A stretch of DNA of 64,000 nt from Photobacterium leiognathi (GCF_030685535.1 NZ_CP131601.1:1736001-1800000), one strand, 5' to 3'; counted from the stretch's first letter, positions 15,866 to 25,531 are shown. Numbers and translations: made by a program. The notes: generated from the sequence alone by a model not told the origin.

Positions 15866-17182
15866 TTATAGTTGGCTTTCATTCCAAGCAATTTCAACTC
15901 GGTTACGTCCACGCTCTTTCGCTTTCAGTAACGCTTTATCTGCACGCTCAATGAAATGGTTGTATTCTTCGTTCTCAAGCTCTGCGACCCCCATGCTACA
16001 TGTTATCTTCATATCATGGTCCCATTCAGCTTGCTCAATGCAATCTCGAATAGACTCTGCGAACTCGGCTGCTGCACCTAATGGCGTTGCAGGACAAAAA
16101 ATAACAAACTCCTCTCCTCCCCAACGTGCAAAAACATCTGATTTACGTACGCGTTTATTAATCAAGCTTGCAAACCTTCTTAGCACGTTGTCACCATAGC
16201 GGTGACTATGAAGATCGTTCACTTGCTTAAAATGGTCGATATCAATAAAGACCATCGAAAATGGAATACCACCATCGATAGAATGTGCCGTTACTTCAGA
16301 CAACCAATCGTTAATCTCATGACGATTACGTGTACGCGTTAAAGGATCGGTAAATGCTAATTCTTCAAACACCAAACTCTTTTCATACAAGGCGCGATTG
16401 GCTTCTCGTAAACGTTGTGTACGCTCTTCTGTCAATTTGATTTGTTTATGCAAATAAATACGATCTGAAATAATCACTGTAATTGCAGTAATAACCCACA
16501 ATGAAAGCAGTAATTTAACTAACGTTTCTTCACTTATCCATTCACCATAAAACACTAATTTTTTTAGCTTAATTGCGTAGTAGGCTTCTTTGACATAACT
16601 ACCTGTCGCAATTTCAATAATCGATACGTTATCGAACTGGCGATTTGATTTCTCGACCAGTACTTCGTAGTCAGCAATCCACCATGACAAAACTTGGAAT
16701 GAACGTAGTGGAAAAGTTTTCAGTCCTTCATTTTCACCAGGCGCGTACTCGATAGCGTTAAATTTTAAGGAAATTGGATCCGTTAAATTCGCGTAAGCTG
16801 GGTCATAATTTCTTAAATAAATACGAATACGTTCACCTTCAACAGGGCTATCGTAATCAATATCAATACCTACACTTTCATAGTCACTGAGATCAATCCC
16901 CTTATCGACATGATCCGTTAATGAAATTGCAATCTCACAAAACGGCCACTGCGATTTTTTGACGATATTGCATTCAAGCAACGCCCCTGTTTTATTCACT
17001 TCCATTTTTGATTCTGTCGCACCATTTTGCGCAGTATCATCAATAATTCTGTATGTACTATTTACAGGAGTGACAACGTATTCACGTTTCGCCCCGCCAA
17101 GAAGAAACCATGTATAAGCAATACAGGTAAAAACAACAAGAAACAGTACAGTGTAACGAACGGGCTTCGTTAAACCTGCCAT
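15866..17182 (-). CDS. Diguanylate cyclase with periplasmic beta-sandwich-like sensor
   Basis: A first membrane helix (about residues 10-28) is followed by a ~180-aa periplasmic domain with segments such as YESVGIDIDYDSP and RIRIYLRNYDP. These recall the CIA30/galactose-binding-like fold. A second helix (about 220-240), a coiled coil (TEERTQRLREANRALYEKS) and a GGDEF domain follow. The GGDEF is active in form: DPLTRTRNRHE, FIDIDHFKQVND, and RKSD (inhibitory I-site) five residues before GGEEF. It should make c-di-GMP in response to an unknown periplasmic ligand. A GAGG ribosome site supports the start. Confidence 0.9.
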   Translation of the reverse strand: MAGLTKPVRYTVLFLVVFTCIAYTWFLLGGAKREYVVTPVNSTYRIIDDTAQNGATESKMEVNKTGALLECNIVKKSQWPFCEIAISLTDHVDKGIDLSDYESVGIDIDYDSPVEGERIRIYLRNYDPAYANLTDPISLKFNAIEYAPGENEGLKTFPLRSFQVLSWWIADYEVLVEKSNRQFDNVSIIEIATGSYVKEAYYAIKLKKLVFYGEWISEETLVKLLLSLWVITAITVIISDRIYLHKQIKLTEERTQRLREANRALYEKSLVFEELAFTDPLTRTRNRHEINDWLSEVTAHSIDGGIPFSMVFIDIDHFKQVNDLHSHRYGDNVLRRFASLINKRVRKSDVFARWGGEEFVIFCPATPLGAAAEFAESIRDCIEQAEWDHDMKITCSMGVAELENEEYNHFIERADKALLKAKERGRNRVEIAWNESQL

Positions 17183-17366
17183 AAAACCTCAGACAAATTA
17201 AAGCAAAGAATATGCATGTAAGTTAGTAGCGAAACTATCAAAGCCAAGCCATATTGACAATAAGATAATTCCTAATTTACAAGCTATCTTATATTATTCG
17301 CGTAGATAATTAATACTATTAGAACAATAAGTTAGCACTAGATCATCAATATCGTTCAAGCGCATA

Positions 17367-18650
17367 CTATCGGCGGCGAACATGCTTACCACGATTCTGA
17401 TGTATTCTGCTTTTTGCTTTCGCTCGACGTTTCTCTGCAGCTGCTCCACGGTGCACTGATTGGGTTTCAATTAACGTTGGATCAGGTTCATAACCTTCCA
17501 ACCATTGCTGTGGTATACGTGTATCTAAAAGCTCTTCAATCGCTTTCAATGCCCATTCTTCATCAAGGCTCATTAATGTAATAGCATGACCTGTCATTCC
17601 AGCTCGACCAGTACGACCAATGCGATGAACATAATCTTCAGCTTTATAAGGCATATCGAAGTTAACAACATACCCTAGCTGTTCAATATCAAGACCACGC
17701 GCAGCAACATCTGTCGCAACCAACACACGTACTTTACCTGATTTGAACTCATCTAATGCACGCTGGCGAGCACCTTGGCTTTTATCACCGTTGATTGAAA
17801 CTGCTTTAATACCGTCCAGTCCAAGATCTTTAGCGAGCTTATCTGAGCCCTGCTTGGTCTTAGTAAATACTAATACTTGCTGCCAATTACGAGAGCCAAT
17901 TAAGTAAGCGAGTAATTCTGCTTTACGGTGTTTATCTACCGGGTACACCATTTGCTCTACTGTTTCTGCCGCAGTATTAGCAGGAGTGACCTCAACCATT
18001 TTAGGTTCAGTTAAGATATCAAATGCTAATTTCTTCACCTGTTTAGAAAACGTTGCAGAGAAAAACAGTGTCTGACGTTCATCAGGCATGCGCTCCATAA
18101 TTCGCTGAATATCAACAATAAAGCCCATATCCAACATACGATCAGCTTCATCTAATACAAAGGTTTCAACTTCTGTCAGAGATACAGAACGATTGAACAC
18201 ATGATCAAGCAAACGACCAGGTGTAGCGACAAGAATATCAGCCCCCGCATTAATCGCTTTAACTTGTACATTCATGCTTGTACCGCCATAAGCCACTGCG
18301 ACTTTTAAATCCGTGTGTTTAGCATAAGCAGACATACTGTCGAATACTTGCTGCGCAAGTTCACGAGTAGGCGTAAGAATTAATGCACGAATAGGATGCC
18401 CAGACGCTTTACTATCAGTTGATGATTCTGCTGATTGTTCAGACTGAGCAGGCAACGTTAATAAACGCTGTAATAAAGGAAGAGAGAATGCAGCTGTTTT
18501 AATGGTACCCGTTTGGGCACCTGCCATTACATCCTCACCTTTTAACGCCAATGGAATCGCTTGTTTTTGCACATCAGTTGGTGAGGAGTAACCTAATTCA
18601 ACCAGTGCATTTAGCAGATTGGGATGAAAGTTTAAGGATTCGAACGACAT
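17367..18650 (-). CDS. DEAD-box RNA helicase (RhlE-like) with altered Walker A motif
   Basis: The 427-aa protein has all DEAD-box motifs: Q motif (GYSSPTDVQKQAIP), PTRELAQQ, VLDEADRMLDMGF, FSATF, LVFTKTK, ATDVAARGLDIEQ, HRIGRTGRAG, and a basic C-tail (RIHQNRGKHVRRR). Motif I reads AQTGTIKT instead of AQTGTGKT: residue 50 is Ile (codon ATT, bases 18501-18503) where the P-loop Gly is nearly invariant. ATP binding may be impaired. Otherwise the frame is intact, with an AGGA ribosome site ahead of the ATG. RhlE-type helicases act in RNA decay and ribosome assembly. Confidence 0.9.
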   Translation of the reverse strand: MSFESLNFHPNLLNALVELGYSSPTDVQKQAIPLALKGEDVMAGAQTGTIKTAAFSLPLLQRLLTLPAQSEQSAESSTDSKASGHPIRALILTPTRELAQQVFDSMSAYAKHTDLKVAVAYGGTSMNVQVKAINAGADILVATPGRLLDHVFNRSVSLTEVETFVLDEADRMLDMGFIVDIQRIMERMPDERQTLFFSATFSKQVKKLAFDILTEPKMVEVTPANTAAETVEQMVYPVDKHRKAELLAYLIGSRNWQQVLVFTKTKQGSDKLAKDLGLDGIKAVSINGDKSQGARQRALDEFKSGKVRVLVATDVAARGLDIEQLGYVVNFDMPYKAEDYVHRIGRTGRAGMTGHAITLMSLDEEWALKAIEELLDTRIPQQWLEGYEPDPTLIETQSVHRGAAAEKRRAKAKSRIHQNRGKHVRRR

Positions 18651-18782
18651 AATAGTTTCCTAGAAGCAATAACAAACGCACTACAGTATGAGTAGAACGC
18701 GGATTCTATCACAAAAAAACTATTGTCAGGCTCTCTACAAAGCCGCATTTGTGTTTAAAAATATGAATATGCAATTGATTAA

Positions 18783-18833
18783 ACTGCTTAGCTGTAATGG
18801 TTAATGCCAAAGTCACCATTACTGCTAAGCAGT
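18783..18833. terminator. Long near-perfect hairpin downstream of the c-di-GMP block
   Basis: Arms actgcttagctgtaatgg and ccattactgctaagcagt (18 bp, one mismatch) enclose a 15-nt loop, 19 bp after the last cyclase gene. The T tract is weak on the minus strand, so it may be a terminator, an RNA-stability hairpin or a small repeat. Confidence 0.5.
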
Positions 18834-18851
18834 ATTGTCGAAAGTCTAATG

Positions 18852-19937
18852 TTAAGAGTTGGCGAAGATAATTGAATCTTTGTAGCGAGTGACCTTATTA
18901 CGTCCAGTTCGCTTAGATTCATATAAAGCTAAATCAGCTTTGTTAATCAACTCTTTAACATCCACATTATCATCATAGTCACAATAGCCTATTGATACTG
19001 TAAACTTAGGTATATCAATAATATCTATAGCTTGAATACGACGTCTTAAACTTTCTAAGATAAGAAAAGGATCTATTTCTTCACTAATTCCTTCTCGCAG
19101 TATGAGCAAAAACTCCTCTCCACCCCAACGAAAAGCAATATCAGATTTTCTAATATTTTGACTTAAACAATGGGCAAAAGCTCTAATCGCTCTGTCTCCA
19201 ATATCATGACCATAGGTATCATTAATACGTTTAAAATGATCAATATCTAAAAAGCAAAACACTTGTTTTGAGCGATATGGCTTTAATGACTTAAAAGCAC
19301 TTCTGTTTGGTAAGCCAGTTAATACATCTAAGCTAGACTCACGTTTTTTTGTTCTAATTATTTGCTCATAAAATGAGTAAAAAAAGATAACAAACACAAA
19401 TAATATACAAAAAAACAATAAAAACTTTTTCAGATCAAACGCATTAAACAGTTTAATATAGCCAAGTTCAGTGTCTTTAACTACCACATGACATAACTGA
19501 CAGCCTTGATGCATACTTGAAGATACTTTTTTAACAATGGTGATCCCTTTGCTATCAATATCAAACAAGACATCTCTATAAAGATCATAAATCATCTCAT
19601 CAAGGATTGACTTATCGGCGATATTATTTTTATTGATTGCTAACTTTTCATCAAATGTAAAAATAGATAAATTACTACCCATAGATACACTAATAATATC
19701 ATTTGCATGAACTGTTAAAGCGTTATAATAATCAAGATAATTACTATAATTTTCAGGCTTCATGTTGACTGATTTAATAAACTCAGTCGATATATATTTA
19801 ATAGCATTTGTCGCACTACGTAATTTATTAATACCTTCAAGGTAATCGGAAACAACGAAGAGTTTAATTGACAATAAAAAGCTAAAAAGTATGACAACTA
19901 TAAACCTCAAATTTAAGTCCTTCAAAAGGCAGATCAT
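18852..19937 (-). CDS. Diguanylate cyclase with periplasmic CxxCH (haem c-type) sensor domain
   Basis: Helix 1 (13-31), a ~135-aa periplasmic domain, helix 2 (about 171-190) and a cytosolic GGDEF domain make up 361 aa. Near its end the periplasmic domain has C146-QLC-H150, the c-type haem attachment motif, as in Tll0287/DUF3365-like redox sensor domains. The GGDEF is active in form: DVLTGLPNR, FLDIDHFKRIND, I-site RKSD at 263-266 and GGEEF at 272-276. It is last in the c-di-GMP block, 119 bp after the EAL gene. The ribosome site is weak. Haem binding is predicted, not shown; a redox or gas signal is inferred. Confidence 0.85.
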   Translation of the reverse strand: MICLLKDLNLRFIVVILFSFLLSIKLFVVSDYLEGINKLRSATNAIKYISTEFIKSVNMKPENYSNYLDYYNALTVHANDIISVSMGSNLSIFTFDEKLAINKNNIADKSILDEMIYDLYRDVLFDIDSKGITIVKKVSSSMHQGCQLCHVVVKDTELGYIKLFNAFDLKKFLLFFCILFVFVIFFYSFYEQIIRTKKRESSLDVLTGLPNRSAFKSLKPYRSKQVFCFLDIDHFKRINDTYGHDIGDRAIRAFAHCLSQNIRKSDIAFRWGGEEFLLILREGISEEIDPFLILESLRRRIQAIDIIDIPKFTVSIGYCDYDDNVDVKELINKADLALYESKRTGRNKVTRYKDSIIFANS

Positions 19938-20020
19938 ATGTGTATGACTTGTGGCAATTATAATTTTTAAAGCAATTAATACACTGATGTATAATATAAG
20001 TACGATAACTTTGATTATTT

Positions 20021-20052
20021 AAGCTGACAATATACAGCTATATTGCCAGCTT
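20021..20052. other. Hairpin between the EAL and CxxCH-cyclase genes
   Basis: Arms aagctgacaatata and tatattgccagctt (14 bp, one G-T/A-C discrepancy) with a 4-nt loop start 4 bp after the EAL stop. No T run follows. It may attenuate or process the transcript between the two genes. Confidence 0.5.
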
Positions 20053-20056
20053 AAAA

Positions 20057-21493
20057 TTAAATGCGCGTAGAAAAGCTGTCTAAACTTTCGGGTTTATAAA
20101 AAAGAAATCCTTGATATTTATTTACACCCAATCGTTGTAACGTTTCCTTTTGCTCAATATTCTCAACACCTTCTGCAATCAACTTAATGTTTAGCTTGCT
20201 TGCTAATAGCACAATACTTTCAATAATATGAAGAGTTAATTCACTTGACTCAATTGTATCAACAAATGATTTATCAATTTTTAATGAATCAAAATCATAG
20301 AGATTCAAATAATACAGTGATGAATAACCCGTACCATAATCGTCAAGTGCAAATTGTACCCCGTGATTTCTCAATAATTGCATTGCTGCAAGGGTTTTAG
20401 TGACATTTTCAAACTCACTCGATTCTGTGAATTCAAGCAATAACTGGCAATGAGTTGCTAACTCAATACATAAGTTTTGAACCTGTGCATTATGCAAACA
20501 ATTCTCCGTTAAGTTAAAACTTAAAGTAAGTTTTTCACTTTTTCTAACCAATTCACTTTTAAGAACTTGGCTAAGCAATTGCATTGTTAACGAAGGTATC
20601 AAGTTATATTTTTCTAACTTAGGAATAAAATCTAGCGGTGATACCATTTTGCCATTACGCTTGATCCATCTTGCCAACACTTCACCGCCGATCACTTGTT
20701 TATCTTTATCTACAATTGGCTGAATAAATGGACAAATATCATTATTACTTATGGCTTTCCTCAACAAATAGTAATCGATATTGTTATACTTATAGAAAAT
20801 ATAAAACATCGAAAGTAACACAATAAAGGTGCTCACAAGCTCTATTATCGAATCATTCATATAGTTAGCGAGAGCCACTTGAATATTACACTCAATAATA
20901 AGAGAAAAGTCGTATTTTGATGATTTTATTTCAAATGAATTTAACTCTGAAACATCATCAATCAACTTATTATCATGTCCTACGTTAATATTATTAATGC
21001 GTACATAGCTTCGACCTAACTTATCTGTTAGCTCAAGATCCAGTTTTTTAAAATAAGCCTGAATTATAGTATCGTTACCAACATCAACTAAAAACGATAT
21101 TACTGGCCTTTCTGTCAAGTTACTTCTTTCTTTAATTGTAAGACCTAAATTATCTGAATTATGATATTTATTTTCTACTTGTCCAATTAAAGTATTGTAT
21201 ACATATTGACCATTTTTAATAATGGCAATACTACTTATATTAACATTAGCATCTCTTGCTAAAAGCTTAAGCAACAGATGTTTTTCTTTCCCCTGCCTTT
21301 CAAGAATGTTTGAATCCATACGATTAATAAACTGCTTACTATGGTCAATTAATTTATCAACTTGAATTACAGCTTGTTTAGTAATTGAACTTTTGTAGAA
21401 AGAAAAATTTATACTAAGAAGCATTAAATACATCAATATAAAAAAAGTAGAATATATGATGAAATGGACTCTATTTTCTTTATTAATTTTCAT
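20057..21493 (-). CDS. Membrane EAL-domain c-di-GMP phosphodiesterase
   Basis: The ATG at 21493 is chosen over a TTG at 21502; it gives 478 aa. Two helices (about 11-30 and 215-235) bracket a ~180-aa periplasmic sensor reminiscent of CSS-motif PDEs but without the Cys pair. The EAL domain keeps the catalytic residues: GEVLARW, LSFNLTEN, LLEFTES, LDDYGTGYSSLYYL, LKIDKSF, IAEGVE and KYQGFLFYKP. It should hydrolyse c-di-GMP at the inner membrane. Its start overlaps the end of the upstream cyclase gene by 11 bp, so the two are co-translated. Confidence 0.88.
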   Translation of the reverse strand: MKINKENRVHFIIYSTFFILMYLMLLSINFSFYKSSITKQAVIQVDKLIDHSKQFINRMDSNILERQGKEKHLLLKLLARDANVNISSIAIIKNGQYVYNTLIGQVENKYHNSDNLGLTIKERSNLTERPVISFLVDVGNDTIIQAYFKKLDLELTDKLGRSYVRINNINVGHDNKLIDDVSELNSFEIKSSKYDFSLIIECNIQVALANYMNDSIIELVSTFIVLLSMFYIFYKYNNIDYYLLRKAISNNDICPFIQPIVDKDKQVIGGEVLARWIKRNGKMVSPLDFIPKLEKYNLIPSLTMQLLSQVLKSELVRKSEKLTLSFNLTENCLHNAQVQNLCIELATHCQLLLEFTESSEFENVTKTLAAMQLLRNHGVQFALDDYGTGYSSLYYLNLYDFDSLKIDKSFVDTIESSELTLHIIESIVLLASKLNIKLIAEGVENIEQKETLQRLGVNKYQGFLFYKPESLDSFSTRI

Positions 21494-22847
21494 AAAATAC
21501 AACCCGATTTCTACCTAATTTCTTAGCCTTATATAAGGCTAAATCAGCATTTTTAAATTGCTTCTCAAAAGAAATTGACAATTCCGATGATATTCCAACT
21601 GATACAGTAACATTTAATCCATGAATTAAATCTTCCATCACTGCATTTCTTATCAGTTCTGCTTTTTTTGATAATTCTTTTTTATCATGAAAATCAAGGA
21701 CAATAACAAACTCTTCACCGCCCCAACGCACTGATATATCATCTTTTCGGATACTTTTTCTTATGATTTCACTTACTTTTTTTATAACAAGATCACCAAT
21801 AAGATGACCATGGTTATCGTTTATATTTTTAAAATTATCGATATCAACAACAATAATTGAGCTTTCCTGGCATAGATTTTTATAAAACTTATCAAAAACA
21901 TCTCGCCTTAACAGGCCTGTCATTTTATCTTTTGCCATCAATGTAATAACACAATGTCTAGATACTTCGAAAATCATATAGAAAAATGAAAGAAATAATG
22001 CGTAAACAAAAACATCAAAACTTAACGATAACCAGTTAATCGTTACATAATAAACACCACTTTCTGGCGTACATGGCAATAAAATCTTTTTTAATGCCGG
22101 AAGAATAACGAATTCATAACGCGGTTTACTCAGCGATATTTCTATTTTAGAACGATTATCTTTGTTATAAACAGATATCCAGTTACTAATAAAATCATAT
22201 TTCAGATCAAGCAGTACAACACCAATCAACTTTCGTTCATTATAAAATGGATGAAAAACAGAACGGATATTTTCATGAGAGTAACTCTCAACGTATTCTT
22301 CAGTTAACTTAAGATCGCAAGTACCAAAGTCAGCGTACGGATATGGAATATTTTCAAACTCCATAATGCGTTCAATCCAATTCTCATCGTGTAAACCTTG
22401 AGAGTTTAATGCTATATGAACTTCACGTAATGGCTTAAAATGTGCTGTATTAGCTGTTGTATCAGTACGTTGAATAACAGCCAATCCCCAGAAATCATCC
22501 TTTACAAGTTGTTTTACCTTTTTCTCGACCTCATTCATAGCAGTAGAAATTGATTTAACTTCATGCTCTTCATTAACCATAACAGCAATATCACCGATAT
22601 GGTGAATACCTGATTTCATGTGGATAACATCAGTATTAAGATAAAACGGTGTTATCTGTCGTACAATATCGTAGACGTTATTAATTTTTTGTTTAATAAC
22701 TTCAGATGCATCATTGACTTTAGCTGTATTAAAAATAGTTAAAAAGTAAAAAATAATAGTAAATGTTACTAGAAAGAAAATACTCGTTCTCTTAATAATA
22801 GAATAATTACCATTATAAAATTTTCTTCGATTCAATTTGTTTTTCAC
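21483..22847 (-). CDS. Diguanylate cyclase, tandem paralogue B
   Basis: It starts at GTG 22847, overlapping the TAG of the upstream gene by one base (TAGTG). The 454-aa protein has helix 1 (about 20-40), a ~230-aa periplasmic domain with FKPLREVHIALNSQG and LTEEYVESYSHENIRSV, helix 2, then GGDEF. The GGDEF has DKMTGLLRRDVF, VVDIDNFKNINDNHGH, I-site RKDD and GGEEF. The periplasmic part clearly matches the neighbouring gene at 22847-24175 (PLRE, LTE-Y, IRS..P-Y). It sits between another cyclase and a phosphodiesterase in one transcript. Confidence 0.9.
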   Translation of the reverse strand: MKNKLNRRKFYNGNYSIIKRTSIFFLVTFTIIFYFLTIFNTAKVNDASEVIKQKINNVYDIVRQITPFYLNTDVIHMKSGIHHIGDIAVMVNEEHEVKSISTAMNEVEKKVKQLVKDDFWGLAVIQRTDTTANTAHFKPLREVHIALNSQGLHDENWIERIMEFENIPYPYADFGTCDLKLTEEYVESYSHENIRSVFHPFYNERKLIGVVLLDLKYDFISNWISVYNKDNRSKIEISLSKPRYEFVILPALKKILLPCTPESGVYYVTINWLSLSFDVFVYALFLSFFYMIFEVSRHCVITLMAKDKMTGLLRRDVFDKFYKNLCQESSIIVVDIDNFKNINDNHGHLIGDLVIKKVSEIIRKSIRKDDISVRWGGEEFVIVLDFHDKKELSKKAELIRNAVMEDLIHGLNVTVSVGISSELSISFEKQFKNADLALYKAKKLGRNRVVFYEN

Positions 22848-24175
22848 TATAAGAAAGTCGTCTTATTTCTGCCAAGACTTTTTGACTGATATAAAGCTTT
22901 ATCGGCTCGCTTTAACGTACTTATAATATTTTCACCAGGATTCTGATGTGTACAACCTAGCGAAATCGTAACTGATATTTCATTAATTTTTCCGAAGGAA
23001 ACACTTTTTCTTATATGCTCAGACTTGTGAATAAGATCGTTACATTTCATTTTAGGTAAAATAATAACAAACTCTTCTCCACCCCACCGAATAGCAATAT
23101 CAGTATCACGTATTGATTTTCGAATACGTTTAGTGACTTCATGGATAACCATATCACCAACATCGTGACCATAAGTATCATTGATACTTTTAAAATGATC
23201 AATATCGCAAATGATAACACTTGCGTGGGTCATTTTATTTAACTTAGGTTCATAGTGATCTCGACGGTAAAAACCAGTCATACTATCATAATAATAATCT
23301 TTCCATGTTTTTCTATAAAAACTTATAACAACATTAATAATGATAATAATTATTATTGTAAATAATAATGCTTGAATGATAATATTACTAAAATTCCAAC
23401 TTATATAATTCTTTTCCTTAGTAATACTATGAGGTAACGAAAATCTATAACTGAAAACGTGATTAACATCTGTTAGTTCTAACGTCGTATGGTTTTCTTT
23501 GTTATATTTGTTAATACATGTTTCTATTAATGCATTTTTAAAATCAACTATAATGATAGCTTGAATTTCTTTATCAATGTATACAGGATACAATATACTC
23601 CTAATATACTCACTTGAACCTTTTTCATAATACGGTTCCGTCAATCTCACATTATTTTCATTAAAAATACGATACGACTTATCAATACTTTCACCAGCAA
23701 TTGTTCGTGAGATCCAACTATTTCGACTGTGTCTACTTTCATCCAAAGAAATATATGCCTCTCTTAAGGGAAGAAAGTGAGTAACTTCACCCGCTACATT
23801 GGCTTTTTCAATAACAGCAACAGTCCATAATAAATCGGAGCCAATAATTTCTTCTATTTCATTTTTAAGTTGGCTCATGCCATTATTTAGTTGATGAATA
23901 TCGCCTGAATTTTTAACAATGATACCAAGTTCACCATTATCAATTTTCTCAAAGTGAACACCCTCATCATAATGTTTTGAATCAGCATTGATATAAAAAC
24001 CATGAAAGCGCTTAGTCACATCAACAGTCGTTTGAATCAGTGTTTGCAGTTTTCTTTCTAAAATATTTATGGATAAAAAATTGTAGTAACAAAGTGAGAT
24101 AAATACCAAGATAAAAACAGCACACATCAAAAAAACCCTATTTAAGTAGGGCTTATATATATCAGAACGAAACAA
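22847..24175 (-). CDS. Diguanylate cyclase, tandem paralogue A
   Basis: This is the first gene of the c-di-GMP block (442 aa). Helix 1 (about 14-30), a periplasmic domain (FLPLREAYISLDESRH, LTEPYYEKGSSEYIRSILYP), an Ile-rich second helix and a GGDEF domain follow in order. The GGDEF has DSMTGFYRRDHY, ICDIDHFKSINDTYGHDVGD, I-site RDTD and GGEEF. It is an ancient tandem paralogue of the next gene by domain pattern and shared segments. The block's promoter should lie in 24176-24340, which is AT-rich; no specific site is recognised. Confidence 0.9.
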   Translation of the reverse strand: MFRSDIYKPYLNRVFLMCAVFILVFISLCYYNFLSINILERKLQTLIQTTVDVTKRFHGFYINADSKHYDEGVHFEKIDNGELGIIVKNSGDIHQLNNGMSQLKNEIEEIIGSDLLWTVAVIEKANVAGEVTHFLPLREAYISLDESRHSRNSWISRTIAGESIDKSYRIFNENNVRLTEPYYEKGSSEYIRSILYPVYIDKEIQAIIIVDFKNALIETCINKYNKENHTTLELTDVNHVFSYRFSLPHSITKEKNYISWNFSNIIIQALLFTIIIIIIINVVISFYRKTWKDYYYDSMTGFYRRDHYEPKLNKMTHASVIICDIDHFKSINDTYGHDVGDMVIHEVTKRIRKSIRDTDIAIRWGGEEFVIILPKMKCNDLIHKSEHIRKSVSFGKINEISVTISLGCTHQNPGENIISTLKRADKALYQSKSLGRNKTTFL

Positions 24176-24347
24176 GTTAGTTAGCCATTCACAGAGGTTA
24201 TGTATTAAGGCGATGCTATCATGCTAAATACAAAAGACAAATAACTTAAACATACCCTTTGCAAATTAAATGTAACTAACTGTAAGTATTTTTTTTAAGC
24301 AAAGATTTGCAATGACATATCTTGTCAATTTTTTTAACAATACAAAA

Positions 24348-24374
24348 AAAGCACTTCTATTACAGAAGTGCTTT
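24348..24374 (-). terminator. Intrinsic terminator of nagK
   Basis: An 11-bp stem (aaagcacttct / agaagtgcttt) with a 5-nt loop and a T run on the minus strand, just after the nagK stop. Confidence 0.9.
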
Positions 24375-24396
24375 CATAAATCATTAATGTATTTTC

Positions 24397-25305
24397 TTAT
24401 TTAATATTTAAAAATGCAGCGCCACGTACACCACCAGCATCACCGTATTTTGCTTTCACTATTTTTGGTGCAACGGATACTGATAGTAGGTATTTTGGTA
24501 TGCGCTTTGGTAACTCATCATAAATAAGATCAAAGTTAGATAAACCACCACCCAGTACGACAACATGTGGATCAATGCAGGTGAAGATGTTTGCCAAGCA
24601 AATTGCCAGTAGTTCAAGAAAGCGCTCTACGTGCTCGACAGCTTTAGCTTCACCTTCACGATAGTTACCGATAATTTCAATCGCTTTTAATTCTTCACCA
24701 TAGTAGTGGTTGTAAAGTAATTCAAAACCTCGGCCTGATAAGTAATTATCAATACACCCTTTTTGACCACAGCCACAGCCCAGTAACGGTGCATTCTCAC
24801 CAAGGAACAACCAAGCATCTAGAGGCAGACGTGCGTGACCTAATTCACCACCAACATGATTTAGACCAGAAAAGACTTTGCCTTCAAACACCATGCCGCC
24901 GCCTACACCAGTACCAAGGATCAAACCTAACACTGATGGCGAATCTTTATGCTCATCATCCCAAGCTTCAGATAACGCAAAACAGTTCGCATCGTTATCA
25001 AGTGCTACTTTACGGCCTAGCTTCGCTTCTAAGTCTGCACGTAACGTACGCCCTTTTGCAGCTGGAATGTTAGATGTTAAAACCACACCATCACGTGCAT
25101 CTTCAATGCCAGGGATACCGATACCAACCAGACCTTCACAACCAAATGTTTCATCAGCCTGTTTAATCAATGTAACCAAGGTATCGATCAGTTTATTGTA
25201 ATCATCCCCTGGCGTTGGTACTCGCTCTGTTGCTACACGCTCAAGCTTTTCATTAAATGCCCCAAATTCAATTTTGGTACCGCCTATATCAAAGCCGTAG
25301 TACAT
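24397..25305 (-). CDS. nagK: N-acetyl-D-glucosamine kinase NagK
   Basis: This ROK-family kinase phosphorylates GlcNAc from cell-wall or chitin turnover to GlcNAc-6-P. It has the ATP motif [17 protein letters not shown], the catalytic stretch [28 protein letters not shown], and the ROK zinc site [22 protein letters not shown]. Length (302 aa) and N-terminus match NagK. It is monocistronic; the PTS transporter nagE lies 18 kb away in this window. Confidence 0.93.
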   Translation of the reverse strand: MYYGFDIGGTKIEFGAFNEKLERVATERVPTPGDDYNKLIDTLVTLIKQADETFGCEGLVGIGIPGIEDARDGVVLTSNIPAAKGRTLRADLEAKLGRKVALDNDANCFALSEAWDDEHKDSPSVLGLILGTGVGGGMVFEGKVFSGLNHVGGELGHARLPLDAWLFLGENAPLLGCGCGQKGCIDNYLSGRGFELLYNHYYGEELKAIEIIGNYREGEAKAVEHVERFLELLAICLANIFTCIDPHVVVLGGGLSNFDLIYDELPKRIPKYLLSVSVAPKIVKAKYGDAGGVRGAAFLNIK

Positions 25306-25531
25306 CCTATATCCTCACAAATAATGCTCAACTACACTTGCTGAGTGTACGAAACTTTCATTGGTTTGAAAATTATCCACACTTATCATCAAGCTATCTG
25401 TGACTAAGAACAAATTTAGGCTTTTATCGATGTGCAAAGCTCTCGTTTAATGAAAAAAATTGAGCGAAATTACACACCGATAGCAATTTAGACACAGATA
25501 ACGAAAGTTATTTTCGTGACAAGGTCACATA

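Noticed and set aside
24789..25201. Two plus-strand frames over nagK
   Set aside because: Antisense shadows; nagK is unambiguous.
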